Positions 39,376 through 48,239 are shown, counted from the stretch's first letter. The stretch: DNA of 64,000 nt from Alphaproteobacteria bacterium (GCA_023384135.1 JAHDXS010000002.1:372001-436000), one strand, 5' to 3'. Notes: generated from the sequence alone by a model not told the origin. Numbers and translations: made by a program.

Positions 39376-40639
39376 GCCCGAGGCGGTCCAGGGCGAAATC
39401 GATGCACTCATAGATCGTGTCCAGATCGTTGGCGGTTACGCAGTACGGAGGCAAAATATAGACGGTGTTGCCCAGCGGGCGCAAGAGAACCCCGCGAGCG
39501 AGCATCGTTTTATATAAAAACGGCTGGATTTCAGAGAGATAGCCGGGAGTCGCCTCGCGGATATCAAGCGCGAGGATACACCCCAGAACCCGCGTATTTT
39601 CAAAATCCCCCCGCACCATGAAACGCGCCGCAGCCGCCTTATGGGCTTGCGTAATCGCCGCGATCTTATCCATGACCGGCTCCTCCTCCCAGATTTCAAG
39701 CGAGGCCAGCGCCGCCGCGCACGAAAGCGGGTTTCCGGTGAACGAGGTCGAATGGAAAAACATCTTCGCCCGGTCGGTGTGGTAAAACGCCCTATAGATC
39801 GCCTCCGTCGCCAGCGTCGCCCCCATCGGCAGAAACCCGCCCGTCAGGCCCTTGGAAAGACACATGAGGTCCGGCGCCAACCCCGCCTGCTCGCAGGCGA
39901 ACATCGTCCCCGTGCGGCCAAATCCGGTCATCACCTCGTCCGCGATCAGCAGAACGCCATGGTTTCGGCAGAGTTCTGCCATCCGGGCAAGAACCTCCGG
40001 CGTATAAAACAACATCCCCCCTGCGCCAAGCACCAAAGGCTCGAAGATAAACGCCGCCGTCTCCGCACCGTGCGCCTTGAGGAACGCGTCCAGCGCTTCT
40101 AGGGTCTTGCCCTCTTGCCCCGCCGCCGGAAACGGCAAATGCGTCACCTCGAACAGATAAGGCTCGTACATCCGGCTGTAAACGCTCCGCGATCCCGCCG
40201 ACATCGCCCCGAACGTATCGCCGTGATAGCCGCCTTCGAGCGCCAGAACCTTGCGCCGCGCCTTGCCCGTTTGCGCCCAATACCCGATGGCCATCTTGAG
40301 CGCGACCTCGACGGCGGTCGATCCGCTGTCGGAAAAGAACACATGCGAAAGAGAGTCCGGCGCGAACGTCAGAAGCTTTTCGGCCAGCCGCTCCGCCGGA
40401 TCGTGCGTGAACCCCGCGAAAATGACTTGATCCAGCCGCCCCGCCTGCGCCCTTACCGCCTCGACGATTTTGGGGTGGCAATGCCCATGCGTCACCACCC
40501 ACCACGATGAAATCGCGTCGATGATCCGCCGCCCGTCCTGTGTGTAAAGATAAGCCCCCTCCGCCCGCTCGACCGGAATAATCTCCTGCTGGAGGCCATG
40601 CTGTGTAAACGGATGCCAGATGGGGGAGGGTTTATTCAT
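39350..40639 (-). CDS. bioA: Adenosylmethionine-8-amino-7-oxononanoate aminotransferase
   Basis: Converts 8-amino-7-oxononanoate to 7,8-diaminopelargonate in biotin synthesis, using S-adenosylmethionine as amino donor. A class III PLP aminotransferase of 429 residues, with IWHPFTQHGLQ near the N-terminus, SSWWVVTHGHCHP, ALEGGYHGDTFGAMS, LLIADEVMTGFGRTG and the PLP lysine in MCLSKGLTGGFLPM. The start is ATG 40639 or the adjacent GTG. It overlaps the AT-rich gene upstream by eight bases and the ferritin-like gene downstream. Confidence 0.96.
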   Translation of the reverse strand: MNKPSPIWHPFTQHGLQQEIIPVERAEGAYLYTQDGRRIIDAISSWWVVTHGHCHPKIVEAVRAQAGRLDQVIFAGFTHDPAERLAEKLLTFAPDSLSHVFFSDSGSTAVEVALKMAIGYWAQTGKARRKVLALEGGYHGDTFGAMSAGSRSVYSRMYEPYLFEVTHLPFPAAGQEGKTLEALDAFLKAHGAETAAFIFEPLVLGAGGMLFYTPEVLARMAELCRNHGVLLIADEVMTGFGRTGTMFACEQAGLAPDLMCLSKGLTGGFLPMGATLATEAIYRAFYHTDRAKMFFHSTSFTGNPLSCAAALASLEIWEEEPVMDKIAAITQAHKAAAARFMVRGDFENTRVLGCILALDIREATPGYLSEIQPFLYKTMLARGVLLRPLGNTVYILPPYCVTANDLDTIYECIDFALDRLGHERRKQAV

Positions 40640-41210
40640 CACCAGAGCCTAAATAAACATGATGGCCGATATCAATTCTCAAATCTTGATATCGAACCTC
40701 AATAAACGGATCAGATAGCTCTTTAGAAAAAATTCTGTCTCCGTGAAAGAGCTTAACCACTAGCTCATACTTGCCATCAAATTTTTGTTCGTAGACAATA
40801 GTGACCCTAGGAATATGTTTGGGATAGCCATCATTCTTAGGCTCTTGCTCTAAATTCAAGGTTTCCCAATAATCACCACCATAATCATTAAGAAACAATT
40901 GACCTAATTTTGAAGCATAAAGCTTCGCTTTATCCCAATCTTTAAATTGTTTGGTACCTATAAGTTTATGAGCCCTAAAACCCTTGGCTAGAACAACAGC
41001 CTCAAGAGAATCTAGACCTAAATTCTTAGCAGATTCAGTTAGACTCAAAGAAACATAAGCGTCGTCAATATGATCCGCTAAAGGCTGATCTGGTTTGTAT
41101 TGTCCTCCCAATCTATACCCAAACAACTCTCCGTCTTCAGCATACCCAGCCAACGGCGGAACAATCGCAAAATAAAGATACGGCAAAAAAAAGAGAAAAA
41201 GGGCGCGCAT
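40632..41210 (-). CDS. AT-rich secreted hypothetical protein inside the biotin operon
   Basis: A 192-residue protein with a signal peptide or signal anchor (MRALFLFFLPYLYFAIVPPLAG). The rest is soluble, rich in Lys, Asp, Tyr and Leu, with GFRAHKLIGTKQFKDWDKAK and several aromatic strands near the end. Family not recognised. It begins two bases after bioD ends and overlaps bioA by eight bases, so it is built into the operon. Two 60-base lines counted by hand (40681-40800) give about 32 and 38% GC, much lower than bioD and bioA, which points to later acquisition. Confidence 0.7.
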   Translation of the reverse strand: MRALFLFFLPYLYFAIVPPLAGYAEDGELFGYRLGGQYKPDQPLADHIDDAYVSLSLTESAKNLGLDSLEAVVLAKGFRAHKLIGTKQFKDWDKAKLYASKLGQLFLNDYGGDYWETLNLEQEPKNDGYPKHIPRVTIVYEQKFDGKYELVVKLFHGDRIFSKELSDPFIEVRYQDLRIDIGHHVYLGSGDE

Positions 41211-41212
41211 AG

Positions 41213-41851
41213 CTAAACAAAATCCTCCGCCCTGAAATTCTGCGCAAACGCCGCTTTCAGCGTTGCCGGATTAAGCGTCTCCAGCCTCGGCAGCCGCCCC
41301 AGCACCTTCGCCCCCGAAAACCCGGCGATGGTCTTGATATTATCCGGGTTGTCCTCGCCCACGAACGCAATCCCGTGAAGGGGAATTTTCCGCGCCTTCA
41401 GTGCCTCGACCGACAGCAGCGTGTGATTGATCGTCCCCAGCCCCGTCCGCGCCACCAACACGACCGGAATCTGCCATTTCTGATAAAGGTTGATCTGCAG
41501 ATTCTTGCGCGTGACCGGAACCATCAGCCCGCCCGCGCCCTCGATAATGAGCGGCCCGCTCGCAGCGGGAATATGTTCCGCAGATAAACGGCCCATGTCG
41601 ATCTCCACCCCGTCGATCTCCGCCGCGCGGTGGGGCGAAAGCGGCTCGCTGAAAATATACGCCTCGGGAAAAAACCGTTCTTTCGGCAACCCGGTCAGCA
41701 TCTGCACGGTCTTTGTATCGACGCCCTCGCTCACCCCCGACTGCAAGGGCTTCCAGTAATGCGCGTTCGTGAGGCCCAGCATCAACGCGGCGGAAAAAAC
41801 CGTCTTGCCCGCATCCGTATCCGTTCCGGCAATGACAAACCGTTGACTCAC
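41213..41851 (-). CDS. bioD: Dethiobiotin synthetase
   Basis: Closes the ureido ring of dethiobiotin from diaminopelargonate, CO2 and ATP. The 212-residue P-loop protein starts MSQRFVIAGTDTDAGKTVFSA, containing the Walker A loop, and has the conserved YWKPLQSG, IIEGAGGLMVPV and VVLVARTGLGTINH motifs. The start overlaps the bioF stop by four bases (ATGA), showing translational coupling. Confidence 0.97.
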   Translation of the reverse strand: MSQRFVIAGTDTDAGKTVFSAALMLGLTNAHYWKPLQSGVSEGVDTKTVQMLTGLPKERFFPEAYIFSEPLSPHRAAEIDGVEIDMGRLSAEHIPAASGPLIIEGAGGLMVPVTRKNLQINLYQKWQIPVVLVARTGLGTINHTLLSVEALKARKIPLHGIAFVGEDNPDNIKTIAGFSGAKVLGRLPRLETLNPATLKAAFAQNFRAEDFV

Positions 41852-42972
41852 GCCGCCCGCTCCTCTGCAAGATGGGGCGTAAGCAACGCCGCAAACCGCT
41901 CCAGCTCGGAAACCGCCAACTCCGAACTCAGGGAAACCCGAAGCCGCGCCGTTCCCTCCGGCACGCTGGGGGGGCGGATCGCCCGCACATCAAACCCCTC
42001 GGCCTGAAGAGATTTCGCGACCGCGACGGCGCGTTCATCAGTGCCCAGAATAACCGGAACGACCTGCGTCCCCGGACCGCCCAGCAGTGCCTTGGCCCGC
42101 GCACAAATTTCAAACAACCGCCCACGGCGCGCCTGCCCGTCCTCCGTATCAAGAACTTCGAGAGACTTCTGAACCAGCAGCGCTTGCAAAGGCATCGGCG
42201 CGGTCGAATAGATGAAAGGCCGCGCACAGTTGATCATATAATCAATCACCTCCACCTCCGCGCACACCAGCCCGCCCGCAACGCCGATCGCCTTCCCGCA
42301 TGTATGAAGGGTAATCAGATTCTCATAACCCTGAGCCTGAACGATATCCCAACAAAAGCCCCGTCCGCGCTCTCCATAAATCCCGCTCGCATGCGCTTCG
42401 TCAACGATGACCACGGCATCATAACGCCGCGCCAACGCCATAATCTCGGGCAAAGGCGCAACATCGCCGTCCATCGAATAGACCGACTCCACGGCGATAA
42501 AAAGATTCTGCGCCTGATCGCGAACAAGTTTGATTTTGTCTTCTAGGTCATTCAGGTCGTTATGCGCGAACTTGACCGCCCGCGCCCGGCCCGCCTGCAA
42601 CCCTTCCCGCACGCTCGCATGGATCAGCGAGTCATAAATCACCGCATCGTGCCGGTCGGCAAGGCTCGTAAAAAGCGCGAGATTCGCCTGGAAGCCGGAG
42701 GAAAAATAAAGCGCACGCTCCGCCCCAAAGTAATCCGCCGCATACGCTTCAAGCGACTCATGCGCCTGTGTATGCCCGCGCAACAGGCGCGACCCTGCCG
42801 CGCCCAGATCGATCCCTCCTTCGAGCGCCTCGATGGCCGCGCAGCGCAGCGCCGGATGCGCCGCCATGCCGAGATAATCATTCGAGGTCAGATCCGCCCC
42901 GTCCGGCAAAGCCAGAATTCGGTATCGGCCCTGCGCCTTGAGGGATTCCAGTGTTTCCGTAAACTTACGCAT
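41848..42972 (-). CDS. bioF: 8-amino-7-oxononanoate synthase
   Basis: Condenses pimeloyl thioester with alanine, the first dedicated ring-forming step of biotin synthesis. A PLP enzyme of the alpha-oxoamine synthase family, 374 residues. Motifs: SNDYLGMAAHP, GAAGSRLLRGHTQAHESLE, DEAHASGIYGERGRG, and the PLP-lysine in TLHTCGKAIGVAGG. It is the first gene of the leftward biotin operon. No bioC or bioH for making the pimeloyl precursor is in the window. Confidence 0.96.
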   Translation of the reverse strand: MRKFTETLESLKAQGRYRILALPDGADLTSNDYLGMAAHPALRCAAIEALEGGIDLGAAGSRLLRGHTQAHESLEAYAADYFGAERALYFSSGFQANLALFTSLADRHDAVIYDSLIHASVREGLQAGRARAVKFAHNDLNDLEDKIKLVRDQAQNLFIAVESVYSMDGDVAPLPEIMALARRYDAVVIVDEAHASGIYGERGRGFCWDIVQAQGYENLITLHTCGKAIGVAGGLVCAEVEVIDYMINCARPFIYSTAPMPLQALLVQKSLEVLDTEDGQARRGRLFEICARAKALLGGPGTQVVPVILGTDERAVAVAKSLQAEGFDVRAIRPPSVPEGTARLRVSLSSELAVSELERFAALLTPHLAEERAA

Positions 42973-43032
42973 GAGCGATTCATAGCAAACACCGCCTCAA
43001 AAGACCATGAAAACTGGCGCAGAATTGCCCCC

Positions 43033-43263
43033 TTAATCGCCCCAGGTTTTAGTGGGTTTACTGATCTTGGGCGGCGTGTACTCCCTGTAAACCTGCTGGG
43101 AGCGTTTCTCCTTGGCCCGCGCAGCGTATTTCTGCTCGTAATGCCCATCCACGAGAAAGCAATTTTCAAAGCGCCATAAATCCGCACAGTCCAGAACTTT
43201 GCCTGCAGCGCAGCCGCTCAGACACAGACAAGACAAACCTAAAACCACAAATTTCTTAAACAT
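43033..43263 (-). CDS. Small lipoprotein
   Basis: A 76-residue protein with a signal peptide and lipobox LSGC (cysteine at about residue 18), so it should be anchored by lipid. The mature part contains two cysteines (DCADLWRFENCF), basic stretches and a TPPKISKPTKTWGD end. Family not recognised. It is divergent from the TetR gene, and the two share a region with paired operator-like palindromes. It may therefore be the regulator's target. Confidence 0.65.
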   Translation of the reverse strand: MFKKFVVLGLSCLCLSGCAAGKVLDCADLWRFENCFLVDGHYEQKYAARAKEKRSQQVYREYTPPKISKPTKTWGD

Positions 43264-43283
43264 GACTGGACCTCGCTCAATAA

Positions 43284-43298
43284 TTAAACATTGTTCAA
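43284..43298. promoter_or_regulatory. Operator-like palindrome, copy 1
   Basis: TTAAACATTGTTCAA fits the 15-base pattern TTRAACANTGTTYAA with one arm mismatch. It lies 20 bases from the lipoprotein start, in the spacer shared with the TetR gene. Confidence 0.55.
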
Positions 43299-43339
43299 TT
43301 ATTAGATTATCGCAACTCGCACTGCTCGGTCAAGAAAAA

Positions 43340-43354
43340 TTGAACAGTGTTAAT
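43340..43354. promoter_or_regulatory. Operator-like palindrome, copy 2, over the tetR -35
   Basis: TTGAACAGTGTTAAT matches copy 1 in the core AACAnTGTT and is centred 56 bases from it. Its TTGAAC could also be a -35 element, with TAAAAA 17 bases further as a -10 for the TetR gene. A bound repressor there would block transcription, as expected for autoregulation. Confidence 0.55.
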
Positions 43355-43391
43355 TTTTATGATAAAAAGCATGGCTAATGAGGGAAAAGCC

Positions 43392-43997
43392 ATGGCCAGA
43401 CGTAGCGACCATTCACGTGAAGAATTAGAGGAATTGGCGCTCAGAACCGCGAGAAAGATCGTTGAAAGCGAGGGGGCGCAGACCCTGACAGCCCGCCGTC
43501 TGGCCGGAGACATCGGCTATACGCCGGGAACGCTGTATCACCTTTTCGGCTCTATGGACGGCGTGATCTATCGAATAAATGCGGAGACTCTCGAAAAAAT
43601 CAAAGAGGAAATTGCCCCCCTGCATAAACGCAAACCCGCGCAGGATATCCCGGCAGATATTCATAAAATGGCCGCCGCATACATAAATTTTGCCCACACC
43701 CACCGGGAGCTTTGGCTACTGCTCTTCAATACGCAGTCCGCCGAACAGCCGCCCGCATGGTATGTAGAGAAAATCGAGGAAAGCTTTAGCCCGCTTGAGG
43801 AAGTCATGAAGCCGCTCTACAAGAAGGAGTCTGAGCTCAAGCTCGCCGCCCGCGCACTCTGGTCGGCCATTCACGGGATTTGCTATCTGGAAATCACGCA
43901 AAAAGGCCCGATGAGAAAATCCCGCCAGAACGCGACCGAAATGGCAAAATATCTAATCACGTCATTTTTGAATGGGCAGGATCGGGCGAAAGCCTGA
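43392..43997 (+). CDS. TetR family transcriptional regulator (WHG-type C-domain)
   Basis: A 201-residue repressor-type protein. The N-terminal helix-turn-helix reads TLTARRLAGDIGYTPGTLYH (about residues 34-53). The C-terminal ligand domain has LWSAIHGICYLE, the W.aiHG motif of the TetR_C_13 group. The start at 43392 has a GAGGGA site six bases upstream; the ATG at 43371 is a longer alternative. It lies between the bioF-side operon and bioB, facing bioB with a four-base gap. The pair of palindromes upstream suggests autoregulation. The ligand is unknown; a biotin-related role is possible. Confidence 0.9.
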   Translation: MARRSDHSREELEELALRTARKIVESEGAQTLTARRLAGDIGYTPGTLYHLFGSMDGVIYRINAETLEKIKEEIAPLHKRKPAQDIPADIHKMAAAYINFAHTHRELWLLLFNTQSAEQPPAWYVEKIEESFSPLEEVMKPLYKKESELKLAARALWSAIHGICYLEITQKGPMRKSRQNATEMAKYLITSFLNGQDRAKA

Positions 43998-44001
43998 CGA
44001 A

Positions 44002-44994
44002 TCAGGCAGCATCCGCCTGCTTTTCAGCAGGCTCCGGCCCGTCTTTATAAGGCGCACGCGGCTTGAGGCCCAGTTCTGCCAGCAAACCGTAATCCGCATC
44101 TTTCTCAGGGTTCGGCGTGGTCAGCAGCTTCTCGCCCGTAAAAATCGCGTTCGCCCCGGCCATGAACGCCAGCGCCTGCGCCTCTTTGGAAATCGTCAGG
44201 CGACCTGCGGAAAGCCGCACCATCGCCTTGGGCATAAGTATACGCGCCACGGCGATGCAGCGGATCCATTCGAAAATGTCGATCGGCTTCTGTTTTTCGA
44301 GCGGCGTTCCCGCAACGGGCACAAGCACGTTGATCGGCACTGATTCCGGCTGCGGGTTGAGGTTGGCCAGTGTATGCAGAAGGGAAATCCGGTCCTCCTC
44401 CCGCTCGCCCAGCCCCAGAATACCCCCGCAACACGCCGCGATTCCGGCCTTGGCGACATTCTTGAGCGTATCCAGGCGCTCGTCGTAACTGCGCGTGGTA
44501 ATCACTTTGTCGTAAAATTCGCGCGACGTATCGAGATTGTGGTTATAGGCCGTAAGCCCGGCCTCCTTCAGCCGCACCGCCTGCGCTTCGGTCAACATGC
44601 CGAGCGTGCAGCACGCCTCCATGCCCATATCGGACACGCCCTTGACCATATCGCACACGCGGTCGAACGCCCGGCCGTCCAGCACGCGCGGCCACGCCGC
44701 CCCCATGCAGAAACGTGTCGAGCCTGATTCCTTCGCCTTGCGCGCCTGCTCCAGCACGTCGCTGGTCTTCATCAAAATTTCTTTTTCGAGATCGGCGTTG
44801 TTGTGAATCGACTGCGAACAATATCCGCAATCCTCCGCGCACCCGCCCGTCTTGATCGAGAGCAACGTACACATCTGCATGTCCTGCGGATCGTGATTCG
44901 CCCGGTGAACGGATGCGGCCTCGTAGACCAGATCCAGAAGGGGCCGCGCATAAAGCGCCTTAACGGAGTCGAGGGAATAAGCTGTGTTCGTCAT
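44002..44994 (-). CDS. bioB: Biotin synthase
   Basis: Radical-SAM enzyme that inserts sulfur into dethiobiotin. The radical-SAM cysteines are in GGCAEDCGYCSQS (CxxxCxxC), and the later GAAWPRVL, YNHNLDTSREFY and GGILGLGEREEDRISLLH motifs are typical. From ATG 44994 the protein has 330 residues. There is no obvious ribosome binding site. It lies apart from bioFDA, separated by the lipoprotein and TetR genes, and has its own upstream region. Confidence 0.97.
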   Translation of the reverse strand: MTNTAYSLDSVKALYARPLLDLVYEAASVHRANHDPQDMQMCTLLSIKTGGCAEDCGYCSQSIHNNADLEKEILMKTSDVLEQARKAKESGSTRFCMGAAWPRVLDGRAFDRVCDMVKGVSDMGMEACCTLGMLTEAQAVRLKEAGLTAYNHNLDTSREFYDKVITTRSYDERLDTLKNVAKAGIAACCGGILGLGEREEDRISLLHTLANLNPQPESVPINVLVPVAGTPLEKQKPIDIFEWIRCIAVARILMPKAMVRLSAGRLTISKEAQALAFMAGANAIFTGEKLLTTPNPEKDADYGLLAELGLKPRAPYKDGPEPAEKQADAA

Positions 44995-45181
44995 ATTTCG
45001 GTTATGCGCAAGAGTACAAAAAAAAACAAGGCCTACCCTCGTGAAAAGGTGTGGCCGGAAAAGCAGCATGAAAGATTAAATCTTATAACTCATTGTTAGA
45101 AAATGGCAAACTTTCTTTTTTCTTGCAAAGCAGCATAGATTTTTTTTACTCTTGTCATGCCACGGAGGACGGAAATTTTTT

Positions 45182-45766
45182 ATGAAAAAAGAAAATCTTT
45201 ATGAAGTCGCAAACGCGACCTTCACGCCTACGTCTGCGATTCGCAAGGCCACGGCCAGCAACTTCATCGTAACCGAACATAACGGGCAATGGTATGCCCT
45301 CGCGCTGCTTCGCGCACCGGACAAAAGCCCGGAGCCAAACCGATGGGGTCTTCCCGGCGGAGGCGTTGAGAAAAACGAGACGCTGCTTGAAGGCGCGATT
45401 CGCGAAACGGCCGAGGAGGCTGGATACCGCACAGACCAACCTATCATCGCACCCATCGCCCTTGTTCCCGCGCCCGATAAAGAGAAACAATATCTCTACA
45501 CGATGACCTACACGGACAAGCCCTTCGTCCCTGATCTTGAAGGCGATGCGGGACACGAGCACCAGGATTATAAATGGGTGCGCCTCTCACAATGGCCAAA
45601 GCCTGCCCACGCGCGTGTTAAGGCGCTGATCGAATCGGTTGGCGTCGCCGAACTTGAAAAGACAGCCAGAGAATTAAAAGCCAGAGCGCAAGATCTGAAC
45701 CTTGAACCCAATTTCTTTGTATCCGAGGAAAGCGACCTTGATTTCGATGTCGCCTTGGAGCGCTGA
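45182..45766 (+). CDS. Nudix hydrolase
   Basis: A 194-residue Nudix-fold pyrophosphohydrolase. The Nudix box (G-x5-E-x7-RE-xx-EE-x-G) is intact in GVEKNETLLEGAIRETAEEA followed by GY, about residues 62-83. The ATG at 45182 lies after a GGAGGA element about 12 bases upstream. The C-terminus is acidic (EESDLDFDVALER). The substrate is unknown. A strong bidirectional terminator separates it from the convergent dnaA. Confidence 0.9.
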   Translation: MKKENLYEVANATFTPTSAIRKATASNFIVTEHNGQWYALALLRAPDKSPEPNRWGLPGGGVEKNETLLEGAIRETAEEAGYRTDQPIIAPIALVPAPDKEKQYLYTMTYTDKPFVPDLEGDAGHEHQDYKWVRLSQWPKPAHARVKALIESVGVAELEKTARELKARAQDLNLEPNFFVSEESDLDFDVALER

Positions 45767-45830
45767 GGAGAATCGCTGCGTCATTCAATGCGTAAGAGTT
45801 TTTTATGAGTGCCACCTTCGCTCGTGTAAA

Positions 45831-45860
45831 AAAATCCCCCGCGCAAGCGGGGGATTTCTT
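45831..45860. terminator. Bidirectional terminator between the Nudix gene and dnaA
   Basis: AAAATCCCCCGC and GCGGGGGATTT pair around a GCAA loop, with A's on the left and T's on the right. It can end the Nudix transcript rightward and the dnaA transcript leftward. Confidence 0.9.
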
Positions 45861-45891
45861 CTGATAGGTCTTGTTAGCCCGCTGAGGAAAC

Positions 45892-47334
45892 TTAACCTGT
45901 AAGCGCGCGGCGAACGACTTCCACATCCTGCGCGATCTGCGCATCCTCGTTCATGAGCTGCTCGACCTTGCGGATCGCATGCATGACCGTTGTGTGATCC
46001 CGGCCGCCGAACTTCCGCCCGATTTCAGGCAAGGAACGGGAGGTCAGAATCTTCGCCAGATACATGGCAACCTGCCGGGGACGGGCCACGTTCCGCGCAC
46101 GACGCGCCGAATGCATATCGGAAACCCGCAGATTGTAATGCTCAGCAACCTTACGCTGGATCTCGTCGATGGTGATCTTGCGATCATGAGCACGAAGCAG
46201 ATCCTGCAACACTTCCTGCGTCGTCTCCAGCGTGATCTCCTGCTTGGCGACTTCGGAATGCGCGACGATCCGGTTCAAAGCACCCTCAAGCTCGCGGATG
46301 TTAGACGTAACCTTAAGCGCAAGAAACTCCAGAACGCTGTCGGGCACCGTCGCGCCGAGACGCTCGCGCTTGGATTCAAGAATGCCCAACCGCAGATCAT
46401 AGGAACTTGGGTGAATATCCGCCACAAGGCCCCACGCAAGGCGAGAACGCAGCCGCTCATCAATGCCCGTCAGATCGCTTGGCGCCCGGTCAGCAGAAAT
46501 GACGATCTGTTTGTTCTGATCGACCAGTGCGTTGAACGTGTGGAAAAACTCTTCCTGCGTAGACTCTTTGCCGGCGATAAACTGGATATCGTCAATGATA
46601 AGAACGTCCACGGAACGGAACTGGTCCTTGAAATTCATCGTATCGTTGGCGCGCAAAGCCTTCACGAACTGGTACATAAACTTCTCAGCAGAGAGATACA
46701 TGACCAGCTTGTCCGGCCAGCTTTCCTGCATCGCCCACGAAATCGCGTGCATGAGATGCGTTTTTCCAAGGCCCACGCCGCCGTAAAGAAACAGCGGATT
46801 AAACGGAACGCTCATGCTCTCGACCACGCGGCGCGCGGCGGCATGAGCCAGAGCATTCGGCTTTCCAACAACAAAACCGTCGAAGGTAAAACGCGGGTCC
46901 AGAGGCGAAGAGACCGAAGCAATACCGTCACGGTTATTTTGATTGGCCTTGCGAGCCTCGCTCTCGGCCTCGGCTGCGGTTGGCTCCCTTGACTCAGACT
47001 GAGTTGAATTCTGGACCACCACAATCTGGACACGTCGGATGTCGGGATTCTCCTGAGCGCACATCTGCGTGATTCGCTCAGCATAGTGAGTATGAATCCA
47101 ATCACGCATGAAACGCGTCGGAACAGACACCTCCATGGTTCCATGATAATAGGCGCGAAGGGTCAGAGGCTTGAGCCAGCTTCTGAAAATCGCCTCCCCG
47201 AACTCCTTACGCATAGCGGTATGAACATTATTCCATAGCCCCTGAATCTCCGGCGTCGGCTCAAGCGGCGTACCTTCAAGATTTTTTTGGCCCGCCTTCG
47301 ATTGAACTGACGTTTTTCCCACGACTTCCGGCAT
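45892..47334 (-). CDS. dnaA: Chromosomal replication initiator DnaA
   Basis: Initiates replication by binding DnaA boxes and unwinding the origin. The 480-residue protein has domain I (residues about 28-100), an ATPase domain with Walker A YGGVGLGKTHLMHAI and Walker B VLIIDDIQFIAGKE, and the domain IV DNA-binding helix region ARNVARPRQVAMYLAK followed by GRDHTTVMHA. The N-terminus has about 25 extra residues. rpsT lies upstream on the same strand, an alphaproteobacterial arrangement. Confidence 0.98.
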   Translation of the reverse strand: MPEVVGKTSVQSKAGQKNLEGTPLEPTPEIQGLWNNVHTAMRKEFGEAIFRSWLKPLTLRAYYHGTMEVSVPTRFMRDWIHTHYAERITQMCAQENPDIRRVQIVVVQNSTQSESREPTAAEAESEARKANQNNRDGIASVSSPLDPRFTFDGFVVGKPNALAHAAARRVVESMSVPFNPLFLYGGVGLGKTHLMHAISWAMQESWPDKLVMYLSAEKFMYQFVKALRANDTMNFKDQFRSVDVLIIDDIQFIAGKESTQEEFFHTFNALVDQNKQIVISADRAPSDLTGIDERLRSRLAWGLVADIHPSSYDLRLGILESKRERLGATVPDSVLEFLALKVTSNIRELEGALNRIVAHSEVAKQEITLETTQEVLQDLLRAHDRKITIDEIQRKVAEHYNLRVSDMHSARRARNVARPRQVAMYLAKILTSRSLPEIGRKFGGRDHTTVMHAIRKVEQLMNEDAQIAQDVEVVRRALTG

Positions 47335-47571
47335 TACTTTCTCTCCACAAATAAAAAATTACTTCGCTTAATGACCAAGAACACACACAACGCAGACGCG
47401 GGGCAGATTTGAGACAAAAGCAGCACATCAAGGCAAAAGAAGCCCGTCAGCAAATTGCATATGCAACGCTGCCTGTGTCTAAAATCTGGTAACGTGAGAC
47501 CTGTCTAAAACTTGCTGCAGCCTCCCCGAGAGACTTGCTTTTTAGAGGCCATCCCCTACATGCCGCCGAGG

Positions 47572-47580
47572 TTATCCACA
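47572..47580 (+). promoter_or_regulatory. DnaA box (perfect)
   Basis: TTATCCACA lies 238 bases upstream of the dnaA start. Confidence 0.65.
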
Positions 47581-47617
47581 TCGGCTATGCTGATAATTCC
47601 AGAATACTGTGTAAAAT

Positions 47618-47626
47618 TTATTCACA
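47618..47626 (+). promoter_or_regulatory. DnaA box (one mismatch)
   Basis: TTATTCACA lies 37 bases from the perfect box and in the same orientation. Confidence 0.5.
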
Positions 47627-47657
47627 CGGCACGCTGAGATTAAGATCAGAGTACGGC

Positions 47658-47676
47658 AAACTTTCCTAGAAAGTTT
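47658..47676. repeat. Perfect palindrome upstream of dnaA
   Basis: AAACTTTC-CTA-GAAAGTTT, eight-base arms with a three-base centre. It has no T-run and is more likely a protein site than a terminator. Confidence 0.55.
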
Positions 47677-47803
47677 CCTGAGGTCACTTGCTCATATCTC
47701 TGTGATTGATTCACCCTACACTAAATTTTTGCCGTCATGCAATACGAACAAAAAACGAACAGAGAAAAAAGAATTTTTTTTCGGCGCGAAAATTTTGTGC
47801 AGC

Positions 47804-47840
47804 AAAAAACTCCTTGCCGAACGACAAGGAGTTTAAAAAA
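47804..47840 (-). terminator. rpsT terminator
   Basis: On the minus strand, AAACTCCTTG and CAAGGAGTTT pair around an eight-base loop and are followed by a T-run. It lies about 60 bases past the rpsT stop and is also flanked by A's on the other side. Confidence 0.85.
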
Positions 47841-47896
47841 AATATAAAAAATCAGAGAGATAAATGCGCAGCATAAAAACGCCGCACACCAAAAAC

Positions 47897-48163
47897 TCAG
47901 CTGGCCAGCGCCTTGACCTTCGCGGTCAGTCGGGACAGTTTTCTGGCTGCAGCATTTTTGTGAATCAGCCCTTTCGAAACACTTCTCGAAAGTTCGGGCT
48001 GCATGAGTCTCAGAGCCTCTTGCGCCAGTTTTGAGTCTTTGGATTCGATGGCCAATTCGACCTTCTTTATGAAGGTCCGCATGCGGCTTTTCCGAGATTT
48101 GTTAACCTCGGTCCTGCTTGCATTGCGGCGCATACGCTTCTTTGCTGACTTATGATTTGCCAT
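47897..48163 (-). CDS. rpsT: 30S ribosomal protein S20
   Basis: Primary 16S rRNA-binding ribosomal protein. The 88-residue basic protein starts [20 protein letters not shown] and has the conserved [16 protein letters not shown]. It lies upstream of dnaA, and a terminator follows. Confidence 0.98.
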   Translation of the reverse strand: MANHKSAKKRMRRNASRTEVNKSRKSRMRTFIKKVELAIESKDSKLAQEALRLMQPELSRSVSKGLIHKNAAARKLSRLTAKVKALAS

Positions 48164-48230
48164 TTCTAAACCTTTTCAATCGTCTATCTAGTTATCCTAA
48201 TATCCTGTGGCAACGAAGATATGCACCAAG

Positions 48231-48239
48231 TTATCCACA
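48231..48239 (+). promoter_or_regulatory. DnaA box upstream of rpsT
   Basis: A perfect TTATCCACA in the spacer between rpsT and the next gene (48164-48405), 650 bases from the box upstream of dnaA. It could be part of a split origin region. Confidence 0.5.

Larger units (their letters stand above)
47335..47896. promoter_or_regulatory. dnaA upstream region, possible replication origin
   Basis: 562 bases without a gene, AT-rich in the right half (for example 47740-47880). It holds a perfect DnaA box (TTATCCACA, 47572-47580), a near-perfect one (TTATTCACA, 47618-47626), a hairpin at 47658-47676 and the rpsT terminator at 47804-47840. This could be the origin itself or the self-regulated dnaA promoter. 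Two boxes are few for an origin. Confidence 0.45.

Noticed and set aside
43264..43391. BioR-type (TTATMKATAA) biotin operator near the bio genes
   Set aside because: No matching box was found upstream of bioF or bioB on reading.
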